A stretch of DNA of 14,916 nt. Origin: Gnomoniopsis sp. IMI 355080. Its lineage: Eukaryota > Ascomycota > Sordariomycetes > Diaporthales > Gnomoniaceae. Position 1 is the first letter of the stretch; each line of letters starts with the position of its first letter. The notes beneath the pieces were generated by a model. That model made no database searches and had not been told where the DNA came from. It was given only the letters and a program-made list of their open reading frames with translations. A program made the position numbers and the translations under genes. Below are positions 1-8,332 of the stretch, in pieces. The DNA lies in assembly GCA_027946555.1 (NCBI GenBank), contig JAPEVC010000423.1, positions 1-14,916 on the forward strand, read 5' to 3'.

Positions 1-314
1 GGTGGGGTTGGTTCACCCGTGGCAGAAAGGATGGACCTCTACTTGATTGTTTGAATTCCGTTATGGTGTGTGGCGTTAATGTATTGTTGGCTATTTTAAT
101 GTGGCTCGACTCTTTTTTGTAAAACTAACGCATTTGCGGAAGCATATATTCTGGCGTTCATAAGCTCTTGGATTCTATTCGGGTATATATTCATATCTAT
201 ATATCAACATTTGTCTTCACAGTCCCTTGTCTTCCAATCAAAGCAAACGCCTATCTAGCTAAACCATGCGCCATCGATAGCGCAACAGGTATACACGAGT
301 ACCGAGCATATTCC
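1..314. other. intergenic, no gene seen
   Basis: This stretch lies 3' of the SGNH esterase gene, which reads leftward into it. It is AT-rich around 180-210, with a run of alternating TA-type dinucleotides (TATATATTCATATCTATATA). The open frames here are short and show no recognisable protein motif. It probably holds the 3' untranslated region of the esterase, and perhaps the flank of a gene outside the window. Confidence 0.5.
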
Positions 315-1636
315 TCAAAACAACCGCGTATACATCTCCCTAGGACGCCCTCGCTCCCTTCTCCAGCGACGACGCAAGGCGAGGGACACAAACAGACATA
401 GACATGCGAAAGCTACAAACATCCCCACGGGGCTCCGATCATGATGGTGATGCCCTCCTCCTCCTCCTCTTCCTCCTCCTTTTGTCAGACCGGGGAGGAT
501 GGTGTTGATAGACGGTACAGCGAGCGGGCCGGAGCCAAAGTGATAGTGCTCGTGAAGCACTTTGGAGTACGCGCGGGCGATCTGGTAGTCGCCCAGTGCG
601 TTAGGATGGAGCCCATCGAAGCCGGCTGGACAGGACTCGACGTGGCCTGGAAAATGTGTGCTGTCTGTCAGCCTTTTTGTTCCCTGATATTCTCCAGAAT
701 CGATGAAAGAAAGAGAGGAGAAACAGGAACAGAGGAACGCCTTGCCGCCCGCCCGATCGGGAAACAGGTAGATAGTTGACGGCAAAAAAAAAAACCAAGA
801 AGCTCACAATCATACTCCTCACTGACCCGAACCAACAAAACCGGACTCTCCGCGGTCGTCCACTCGTCCACCTTGGCCGCCAACAACGCATTATACTCCC
901 GCGTCAAGCCCTCCAGCTCCGGCCTCCCTTTCAACAACACGCGAGAACTCACATCCGCCACCAAGACCCCAACAACGCCCTTCTTCCTTCCCCTTCGCCC
1001 CAGCCGGGCCTTGAACACCAACCAGGCCATTCGCTCCACCAATTCCGCCGGCGGTACCCCCCACCACGCCAAGTCGTTGAAACCCAGATGCAGCACCACG
1101 AAATCCGGATCATACTCTTCCACCTGCGCCTCTAGCATGTCCACCACCTGCCACGCCGGCCGGCCGTAGAGGGCAAAGTGGGTACCGACAAAGGCCGGGT
1201 CGACCGTGGGGTGGTAGGCACCCCATGTTCGCGGCTGCGGCAGCGGCGGCGACTGCGGCAGCGGCGGCGACTGCGGCTGCTTGTCGTCGTCGTATTTTTC
1301 CCCAGCAACAACGGGGGACGGTGGCGGTCTGTCTGAAGAAGGGAGAGTGCCGTTGTAGGGGCCTACATACTGCAGCGTTGGCGCAAGGTGTGCGGCAGCG
1401 TTGGTGCGAAACCACTCCCAGATTCGATACCGCCAGGTGAAATCGAATTCCTGGCCTTGCGTAATTGAGTCGCCGCAGACGAGGATCTTGATAGTAGTGG
1501 GTTGTTGGGAGGAGTGTCCTGTGACGTCGGGTTCGGCGACCGAGCGACGGACGAGGTGTTGGGCAGTGACCAAGAGTATGAAGAGGGAAAAACACAGACA
1601 GGATGATGTGAAACGAGAGAGAAGTGTGAAATTCAT
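315..1636 (-). CDS. SGNH/GDSL-family esterase with signal peptide and C-terminal transmembrane tail
   Basis: Two exons are predicted on the minus strand: 1636-823 and 646-315, giving 381 aa. The 176-nt intron (822-647) starts GTGAGG, has a branch-like GCTGAC and ends TTTTCCAG; the join is in phase 1. SGNH hydrolases are serine esterases or acylhydrolases. Visible motifs are block I GDSITQG with nucleophile Ser57, block III LGFNDL with Asn187, and block V DGLHPN with Asp282 and His285. Splicing is required to bring block V into frame. Residues 10-25 form a hydrophobic secretion signal. Residues 118-134 form a Pro/Gln/Ser-rich insert coded by an 18-bp tandem repeat. After the catalytic domain come a Gly-rich stretch, four histidines, an apparent membrane helix (about 345-362) and an Arg-rich 19-residue tail. 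This suggests an anchored, outward-facing enzyme. The substrate is unknown. GTGAGC at 807-802 is an alternative donor in the same phase but fits the family less well. Confidence 0.85.
441..483. repeat. triplet-rich tract coding Gly-rich and His runs
   Basis: A TCATGATGGTGATG tract followed by CTCCTC-type triplets codes, on the minus strand, a Gly-rich linker and four consecutive histidines just before the predicted membrane helix of the SGNH esterase. It is low-complexity and likely variable in length. Confidence 0.75.
1235..1277. repeat. 18-bp tandem repeat inside the SGNH esterase gene
   Basis: The unit CTGCGGCAGCGGCGGCGA (plus strand) occurs twice exactly at 1235-1252 and 1253-1270, followed by a partial third copy. 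On the coding strand it gives a repeated six-residue unit, PQSPPL, in a surface loop between blocks I and III. Because the unit is a multiple of 3, copy-number change would keep the reading frame. Confidence 0.9.
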
Positions 1637-2531
1637 ATTTAGGAGGGAAAGCGTGAGAGGTCGCGATGTTGTGGAAGGAGGACAACGATCAAAACGCCAA
1701 CATAACGAGTGTAGGTGTACTTCTTAGGGGGAGGGAAGTTGGGGGGGTTCCAGAGTTGATACTTGAGAGAATTGGCTTACAATTCGAATTGGGAATACAA
1801 TTCATTAGTTCCGAAAGCCAAGGAGGCAGCCGAATAAGGGACCAACCAGCCATTTCATATCAAATGTGCTTACTGTGCATGAGAATAGTGTGGTTATAAA
1901 GTCGCGGACTCTGTTGTCGCCTCGCAAGGTTGTGGCTGATCCTATCATCTTCAGAGCTTCCTCTTTGGGCGGGGGCCCGCATAACGCCTCCTGTATGTCA
2001 GATCCTTCTGCAGATAGTTTAAAACCAAGAAGAGAGTGGATTCTTCTCTTTTATCGCTCGCTGTCATGACGCATTTCCACGAATCCAAGTCAGCACACAC
2101 TTTAAAGGCCAAGATCTCTTGTCACAACGTTTGATAGTTGAAATTTTGCCGAGCCTTGAAATGCCAATAATTGCCCCTGAAACTCTTCCTCGGCCATAGC
2201 CCTACCCACGGACCTGTTAAATCAGTAATTGCACCGTGCGCCTATGTTGACAACTCCTACCATGTAATTGTGATGATACGACCACTGTTGAATATGACAT
2301 TGTCTACAGCAACCCGTGTGTGCCTTCAATGCCGGTGCAAATTCCGGCCACTGGCTTCAGATTCTCCCATATCTTCATTCAAACCTAGACCCAAAAATAA
2401 TAACGCCAAAAACTCACAAGATTCAGAACTTTAAATCAATATTCCTCTGCTCTTGGATTCATTGCGCGATTGAATGTATTACGCTCTGAGATGTATTACA
2501 CTTCCCTCGAGCTGATTGCTTCACAGTCTTT
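1637..2531. other. intergenic between SGNH esterase start and the next gene's stop
   Basis: About 0.9 kb. It should hold the promoter of the leftward SGNH gene and the 3' end of the neighbouring leftward gene. The perfect 12-bp palindrome CAATTCGAATTG lies at 1780-1791. Hexamers matching the PacC consensus GCCARG occur at 1817-1822 and 2108-2113. An 87-codon open frame at 2171-2434 has no recognisable motif and was not called. Confidence 0.5.
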
Positions 2532-3695
2532 TCAAAGACAGACCCATCCATCATCATCCTCCGTCTCCGGCTCATGACCCTCCAAGGTCTCCGAGTTGTG
2601 CGCCTGGTTAACACGGCGCGTTCTGGCGCTCTCAGTAGTCGCAGCCGCGTGGGCGGCACCCCTTGCCCGACGATTACTGACCAGCTCCTCAAACTCCTCA
2701 TCATCCTCGGGCGACTCCCAATCGAGTAGGCCGGGCGGATAATCGGGCGGATGGCCTACGAGCACACCATCATGCGTCTCGATACCAAAGGCATTGCTCT
2801 CGCAAGGTTGCTGCTGCTTTTTTGGGGGGACGACGACTGGAAGGAGATCGCCGGGGACTTGTGGGGGGTGGTGGTTGAGCTTCTTCGATGGCGATGCGGA
2901 CGATGGTCTGTGGGAGATGGTGGACTGGACGATAGGTGCCTTGGCAAGGACCTCGGCGAGGTCAGTCATCTTTTGCGTCTCCCTCTGATGACCAGACAAC
3001 TTGAAGCGGTTGGAGGTCAGGGGCGTCGTCTCGAAATCGTGACTGCTCTGCCTCGGAGCGATGTTGTGAGGCTTCGATGCCACAGGGCCAGGGACCGAGA
3101 GCGACTTGAGAGTCTCGCTAGGCCTCGCTTTGCTGCTGCTGCTGTTGTTGTTAGTGGTGGTGGTGTTGTTGTTGTTGTCAACGATAGCGCCCCCAACAGA
3201 ACCACCAGCCTTGTCCGCTTTCCAGACCTGCATCAGCTTCGTGAACTTGGCCACCAAAGCCTCGTCGGTCTCCTTCAGTGCCGACTCCACGAGCCTCTGG
3301 CCCCCCTCGAAGGTTCTCACGTTGTTTTTGGAGAAGGCGAGGGCAATGTACATCATGAGAAAGTTGAATCGTTCCTCGCGGCGGCGGACGGTCTCGAGAT
3401 CGCTCGGTCGGAACAGCCAGGCATTCTCTCGCTTGACTGGTGGGAAAATTTGCAGCTGTAAAAAGACATTGCAATGATGTGGGTGTTAGAGAACTTCATA
3501 GCTAGCGATGATTGATGGGGGAGGAAAACCAGAGTTGTGTTATGGTGAAGGGTGGTAGCAGTCATACGGGGTAGGACGTACCGAAGTCTGGACTGTGAAG
3601 TCAACCGTCTCAGCAATCAGCGTCTCCTTGAGACAGGAAGCCGATGCTCTGGCTCTTGTCTGGATGGCTTCCATGATCTTATCGGCACCTGCCAT
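2532..3695 (-). CDS. uncharacterised fungal protein, disordered C-terminal two-thirds
   Basis: Not recognised. Two exons are predicted, 3695-3582 (38 aa) and 3455-2532, giving 345 aa. The 126-nt intron starts GTACGT, has a branch-like TCTAACACC and ends TTTTTACAG; the join is in phase 0. The start has a good fungal context, ACAAAATGGC. Residues 1-120 look folded and helical: an amphipathic first exon, then a segment containing LQIFPPVKREN and a helix with MMYIALAF. Residues 131-146 are Asn/Thr/Ser homopolymer runs coded by trinucleotide repeats. Residues 147-290 are Ser/Pro/Gln-rich and probably unstructured. The C-terminus carries acidic patches and ends DDDGWVCL. No signal peptide, clear membrane span or catalytic motif is visible. 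A YPPGL sequence occurs at residues 277-281. The gene is certain enough from splice phase and composition; its function is open. Confidence 0.75.
3131..3179. repeat. compound trinucleotide microsatellite in coding sequence
   Basis: Runs of GCT, GTT and GGT-type triplets (plus strand) encode Asn, Thr and Ser homopolymers at about residues 131-146 of the uncharacterised protein on the minus strand. Triplet units keep the frame, so length polymorphism between strains is likely. Confidence 0.85.
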
Positions 3696-4700
3696 TTTGT
3701 TTCCCTTTGTATGTTTGATAGAAGTTGGCAGTAGGGTTTTGATGGAGTTGTGAAAGAAATCTGGAAGTTGTTGGGAAAGTCAATGGGAGAAAAACAGCTC
3801 AAGCCGGACTTTATGTCGCTCTTGACCTAAAATGAGATCAGAAGCGAATTCATCGTTAGTCTGTCACAACGAAAATCACCTATGGGACATGTGAGATGGC
3901 ACATGGCAGGACAGACCGTGCCTGTTCATGAAGGCACCCAACGCCAGCTTGGATACCTTGATATACAATGATGACTGCTTTGCAGCTTGCCCGAGAGAAT
4001 AAAGTAATTGTTCTAAACGTACAAAGCAACAAAGAGCACATACATTCCAGAACCGAGGGATTATTATTTTTCAACACCTTCATTTGATTTTATCTTGTGT
4101 TTTGTGCGCCCGAGTGATGCCACCAAATGTGACCGGTTGCTTTTAACTCCTGAGCTTGTGACTGCCGATTCCCCCGTTGGGTCGATAGACATTTTGGCAC
4201 CATCCAGCCTGACCATTCAGGCCGTACTTAGGGCTGGGCTTTTCACTCAAGCATCAGGAAAGATACAAGATTAAAACCGGGTTGGGTGCGCGAATGATGT
4301 TTGGTAGTCTTGCCGTTAGGCAAAGACCACGAGGCTGTTCGAAACATATTGCTATTCCCAAGTACCTAGGTAGGCAACTTTACATATTGTGCTTCTCATG
4401 TTAACACAGATTTGACCAATAGTTAAACCTGGATAGATCGGACCTGATTAGATCAGATGAAGTTTGAACTACACTCTTGCCACTCAACTCTTTTATACAC
4501 AGGAAAGTGACACATAGCAGAAGTGACAAGTCAAAAAGCAATTGAATCTTGGTGGCATTTGCAAGGTTTACTCGAATGGCAAAAGCAAAGATCCAGGTGA
4601 CCTTGCTGAATAAATAAAGATCTTTCCGATCCACTTTTGCTCACACAGATGCCCGAGCCACAATAAAAGTTCAAGACCTCATGGGGTTAATGTATGTACA

Positions 4701-4721
4701 GATCTGAATATATTTCAGATC
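4701..4721. promoter_or_regulatory. perfect 8-bp inverted repeat with 5-nt centre
   Basis: GATCTGAA at 4701-4708 and TTCAGATC at 4714-4721 are exact reverse complements separated by TATAT. The element lies about 260 bp upstream of the NAT start codon, within the GATC-rich cluster. It could bind a dimeric regulator. No specific factor can be named from the sequence. Confidence 0.45.
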
Positions 4722-4945
4722 GTGAGATGATCAATCACCTGCGTACAATGCAATGAGTATAGGTGCTTGGCCCTAACCCTTTTGTGAAATGAATGACTAA
4801 TAAGGGAACGGTTCTTCCGCAGACGAGTCTACCGGATGCCCTCCAGATGTCGTGATCGGATCAAAACCAATCTGGCTCCGTCTGCATAATTTTGCCCGTG
4901 AATAGACGAGCGTATTTGATTTTCAACCGGTCGGTTACCCTTCTA

Positions 4946-4960
4946 CAGTCTATAAGACTG
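4946..4960. promoter_or_regulatory. palindrome around a TATA-like core close to the NAT start
   Basis: CAGTCT-ATA-AGACTG is a 6-bp inverted repeat with a 3-nt centre, ending 23 nt before the NAT ATG. The TATAAG core resembles a TATA element but is very close to the start codon, so it may instead sit in the 5' leader. Confidence 0.3.
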
Positions 4961-4983
4961 TGCATCTTCAGCATAGTCAAGCC

Positions 4984-6082
4984 ATGTCCTCCCAATCTGC
5001 TTTCGGTCCCTCTCAGCTTCAACATTACTTGCAACATGTTTCATTTCCACTGCCGCTCTCACACCCACGCGATGCATTCTTCTTACGAACTCTTCACCGC
5101 TGTCAAATTACCACATTCCCATACGAGAACCTCAGTCTACATTATAATGTCTCCCACGACAATTCTATAGACCCACAGGACCTCTACACCAAGTTTCTCC
5201 CCGACTTCGCCAACCCTGATAATAGAAGCGGTGGTAGGGGCGGTTTTTGCTTTGAGACTTGTGTCTTCTTCTTACACATACTCCGAGCCCTTGGCTTCAA
5301 GGCGTATCCAACGTCTGCGAGGATTCGTATCCGTGACCATTTCACGAGAGTACCCTCAGGCCCCTTCGTGGGACCTCGTCATGGTCAGTCTTCGCCCTTG
5401 TCCTATCACACAAAAGCAAACCTCAGGACTGACCTCATTCTTTTGTACATAAGTTGTGAATCTTGTCATTCTTCAAGATGGATCCATCTGGAGCTGTGAT
5501 GTTGGATTTGGTGGTGATGGGCCCACCTCACCTCTTGCGCTTTCAGTCACACCGGAGCAAGAACCAGAAGTGGTCCCCAATCTCGGCTCTCAAGATGTCC
5601 GATTGCGGCGGGGCGTGTTCCCCGAGACTGTCAGAGAAGACGCCAACCTCGTATGGTTCTACGAGTATAGGAATGGCAAAGACTCAGCTTGGAACACGTA
5701 CTATGCCTTTGGCGAGTCGGAAGCAAGCGATTGGGACTTGCAATGTGCCAACTTTTGGGTTGTGAGCCACCCAGACAGCTTCCAAAGAAAGCAGATCCTA
5801 TCGGTCAAGTTTATCAAGGGTGATGATGTAGAGGGCAACGGGGTAGCCTGCATCAAGGGCGGCGAACTGAATGGTGGAACCCTCCCAGGCGAGGTGACTG
5901 TTGTGGGAAAGATCATGCTGGCTGACGATGTTGTCAAGAGGAACATGGGTGGAAAGACGGAGACTGTGAGGCATTGCAGGACGGAGATGGAGCGGATAGA
6001 GGCACTGAAAGAGTACTTTGGAATCTATCTCACAGACGAGGAGCAGCATGGCATCAAGGGTTTCGAGACAGAGTTGAAGTAA
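4984..6082 (+). CDS. arylamine N-acetyltransferase (NAT family)
   Basis: Two exons are predicted, 4984-5383 and 5454-6082, giving 342 aa. The 70-nt intron begins GTCAGT, contains a branch-like ACTGACC and ends ATAAG; the join is in phase 1. NAT enzymes transfer an acyl group from an acyl-CoA to arylamines or hydrazines through a cysteine thioester. The full triad is visible: Cys89 in RGGFCFE, His133 (last full codon before the intron) and Asp149 in CDVGFGG. The join restores the conserved histidine followed by VVNLV. The PYENL motif near residues 46-50 also fits the family. It is longer than bacterial NATs, as is common in fungi. Some fungal NATs use malonyl-CoA, such as Fusarium FDB2 in benzoxazolinone detoxification; which acyl donor is used here cannot be read from sequence. 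The start was placed at ATG 4984, the first in-frame ATG. The cupin gene follows on the same strand 557 bp downstream. Confidence 0.92.
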
Positions 6083-6639
6083 TAAGCCGAGAGTTAATTT
6101 CGAGTTAGCCACTAGATCCAATCATGGGCACCTGGGCATTTCATAGGTAGCCAAGCCGCATACCTCTACTTGAACCAGGACCTCGATCTAACTTCAAAAG
6201 AAGGCGAAAAACCCTGGCGTATGACAATTTATTAAAGCAAGAGTCAAAAATAACAGGCTGCATGGAGATTGACTTTCACAGGAACAGCACAGTTCGCCGG
6301 CAGTGACTTTACCGAAGTATGCCGGCTTATCGGCGTACCATCCGCACCTGCAGTCACTCGAATTCCCCGGGGCTCAGCATCTCAGCTTCCGCAAAGATTA
6401 GACAACCCGACATCCGCTGTCACTTGAGCCGTCAATATGTATTCGGTCCATGTGCCTTCAAAAAGTAGACGAGAAAGAAAGAGAGAGACAAAAAGCTGTA
6501 ATTACAAGATTTTCCCACTGGTCTACGTACATACTGAACTCACACAATCAAACATACGCTGGACCTTTTACCTTTTCGGGGGGTATAACATTCCGGACTT
6601 GAAAAGTGGGGTTGAATCACACACACTCGTACCTAAAAC
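6083..6639. other. intergenic between the NAT and cupin genes
   Basis: 557 bp. It contains an inverted repeat GCCGGCA (6296-6302) / TGCCGGC (6320-6326), a CGG-N11-CCG arrangement at 6298-6314, a purine-rich stretch at about 6466-6495, a TATAAC at about 6582, and a 68-codon open frame from 6437 that ends overlapping the cupin start codon. Nothing else was recognised. Confidence 0.5.
6298..6314. promoter_or_regulatory. possible zinc-cluster factor site, CGG-N11-CCG
   Basis: CGG at 6298-6300 and CCG at 6312-6314 are separated by 11 nt, the spacing known for Gal4-type Zn2Cys6 dimers. It sits inside a larger 7-bp inverted repeat (6296-6302 and 6320-6326), about 325 bp upstream of the cupin start. 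Such pairs also occur by chance, so this is only a candidate. Confidence 0.25.
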
Positions 6640-7929
6640 ATGAGCGGCGACAACGCCGCTTCCAACACCGGTGAACGTAAGGACATGAAGAAGATCGCAC
6701 TGGCCGAGATCCTCCTCCCCTCAAAGGGCATCGCGGAAGATGTGGAATTCTGGACGTCCGAGCAGCCGGGTTTGGGCTTTCGCATGGAGCAGATCTACCC
6801 GGCCGACAATCCGCAAGTCGTCACCCTCTCGGGCCATGGCATCAGGATGCGCCTTGATACGAGACTGAAAACGAGCAGCAGCATGACTGGAGATGGTGAT
6901 GGTGGTGATGATGATGATTCGCCATCCCCCGGTATCATTCGTCTGTTATTATGCGACGATGCCCAAAGTGCATTCGACGGGAAACACGAATTCACCTCTC
7001 CCTCAGGCACGCGCGTGCAAATAGTCGACGCACCCAAAGCGACAACGGGCAGTGGCACCACCACCACCCAGAGTTTACCCACCACACAACATGCCTTCCT
7101 CACCCGTCGCCTCAAAGACAATGCCCCCTGGATCATCGGCCGGGCTGGCATGCACTACCGCGACCTGATCCCCGGCCGTCTAGGCGGCGCCATCATCGCA
7201 TCGCACATCCGCATCCCGGACGCAGGACCCGTCCCCGACAAGGTCCATTTCCACGACGTGGGTTTTCAGCTCATCTACTGCCTCCACGGATGGGTACGGC
7301 TCGTCTACGAGGACCAAGGCCCGCCCTTTATCCTCTCGAGCGGCGACTGTGTCATCCAGCCGCCGCGGATCCGCCATCGCGTCCTCGAGGCGTCGGCGAA
7401 TCTACAGGTCCTCGAGATTGGTGTGCCTGCTGAGCACATGACCACCATCGATCACGAAATGTCGCTTCCGACAACAGAGGCAGAGGCAGAGGCATTCAAC
7501 GCCATTAGGCGGCCCGATCGCGAGTGGGATGGCCAGCGCTTTGTCCACAGCCTCGCCGCAGAAGCCGTGTGGGAGAGACCCTGGCGGTTGCCGGGCTTCG
7601 AGGCGCGCGACACGGGTGTTGGACACGGTACCAAGGGTGTCGCCGCCGTGCACATTGCTCGTCCCATCAAAGAAGGCAGCCCGCCAGAGAGCAGTGTTCT
7701 TGTGACAAGCCACACGTCGGATATTCTTTTTGCCTTTGTGCTGACAGGCTCTTGCACACTGCATGGCGAGGGCCAGGGATCTCACACACTGACGGAGGGT
7801 GATGCTTACGTGCTTCCGCCACATCTCAAGACCAAGCTGACGGATTGCTCGGACGATCTTACATTGCTGGAGGTTTCATTGCCTGCGGACTTCAGGACGG
7901 AGGTGCACCCTGATGAAGAACTCAAGTAG
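6640..7929 (+). CDS. VOC/glyoxalase-like plus two-cupin protein
   Basis: Single exon, 429 aa. Residues 17-75 resemble a vicinal-oxygen-chelate (glyoxalase-like) half-domain, with the pattern LGFRME...PADNP...LSGHGIRMRL. An acidic low-complexity linker (about 84-95) follows. Residues 165-265 form a cupin barrel with metal motif residues His203, His205, Gln210 (usually Glu) and His246. Residues 315-418 form a second cupin that keeps the fold signature (LTGSCTLHG...EGDAYVLPP) but lacks the HxH pair, so it is probably structural. The segments before each barrel are similar (GMHYRDLIPG and GFEARDTGVG), pointing to internal duplication. Cupins range from dioxygenases to isomerases and binding proteins, so no reaction can be assigned. 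No signal peptide is seen, so the protein is likely cytosolic. The ATG at 6640 is the first of the frame, and no intron is needed. Confidence 0.85.
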   Translation: MSGDNAASNTGERKDMKKIALAEILLPSKGIAEDVEFWTSEQPGLGFRMEQIYPADNPQVVTLSGHGIRMRLDTRLKTSSSMTGDGDGGDDDDSPSPGIIRLLLCDDAQSAFDGKHEFTSPSGTRVQIVDAPKATTGSGTTTTQSLPTTQHAFLTRRLKDNAPWIIGRAGMHYRDLIPGRLGGAIIASHIRIPDAGPVPDKVHFHDVGFQLIYCLHGWVRLVYEDQGPPFILSSGDCVIQPPRIRHRVLEASANLQVLEIGVPAEHMTTIDHEMSLPTTEAEAEAFNAIRRPDREWDGQRFVHSLAAEAVWERPWRLPGFEARDTGVGHGTKGVAAVHIARPIKEGSPPESSVLVTSHTSDILFAFVLTGSCTLHGEGQGSHTLTEGDAYVLPPHLKTKLTDCSDDLTLLEVSLPADFRTEVHPDEELK

Positions 7930-8332
7930 CCTAGCATCTGGAGGCGATCCTCCACGTGCACAAGTCCAAGATCTTTATTTCCGCGATTCGTATCAGTAAA
8001 TCTTCAACAGCAAGCCCTCTCTGTGCGGTACAACATTGATGTCATACGAGGCCACCAGACTTAAAGATGAGTTAGCACAGAACTCTACCCTGTCATTCGA
8101 TTGTTAGCGGCAGTAGGTGCACAAGCAAAGACGTAGACAAAGTCGGTCAGCAAGACATGTACGAATGGGTATCGTTGTATCTTCGACGGTAATGATAATC
8201 CACTCCTGCCTATATGCTATGCCATCCTATGAGAAAATCAAAGTCCCCCCCCCCCAACGCTGAGCGTGGTGGCCCTTTTGCAAGACTGTATGCATGGAGG
8301 CCCGCACCGATGTGTCGTCTCCTGCACATCAT
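7930..8332. other. convergent intergenic region
   Basis: About 0.4 kb between the stop codons of the cupin gene (rightward) and palA (leftward), expected to hold both 3' ends. An 11-nt run of C occurs at 8245-8255. No gene or RNA structure was recognised. Confidence 0.5.

Larger units (their letters stand above)
3696..4983. other. divergent intergenic region upstream of the NAT gene
   Basis: About 1.3 kb between two genes that point away from each other, so it should contain both promoters. No convincing protein gene or tRNA is seen. Notable elements are a 10-bp palindrome TACCTAGGTA at 4363-4372, a cluster of ten GATC sites between 4436 and 4862, and dyad elements listed separately. Confidence 0.55.

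Noticed and set aside
784..794. A11 run
   Set aside because: It lies in the SGNH gene intron, where it is a T-rich tract on the coding strand; a normal intron feature.
2751..3461. 236-codon plus-strand frame
   Set aside because: It is antisense to the two-exon uncharacterised gene, which has proper start, splice and stop signals; the plus frame has low-complexity Val and Leu runs from the triplet repeat.
4321..4372. Possible tRNA-like B box (TGTTCGAAA) near 4336 and the palindrome TACCTAGGTA
   Set aside because: No cloverleaf or matching A box could be formed, and the CCTAGG palindrome is a commonly seen short motif in fungal intergenic DNA.
4401..4634. 77-codon minus-strand frame in the NAT upstream region
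   Set aside because: Short, lacks a recognisable motif and covers the GATC-rich regulatory-looking stretch.
4960..4983. N-terminal extension of the NAT from codon 4960
   Set aside because: The extension begins with GTG, not ATG, which is not a usual fungal start; ATG 4984 gives a normal NAT N-terminus.
8245..8255. C11 homopolymer
   Set aside because: It lies in a convergent intergenic region and could be a simple slippage tract or assembly artefact; no function is implied.
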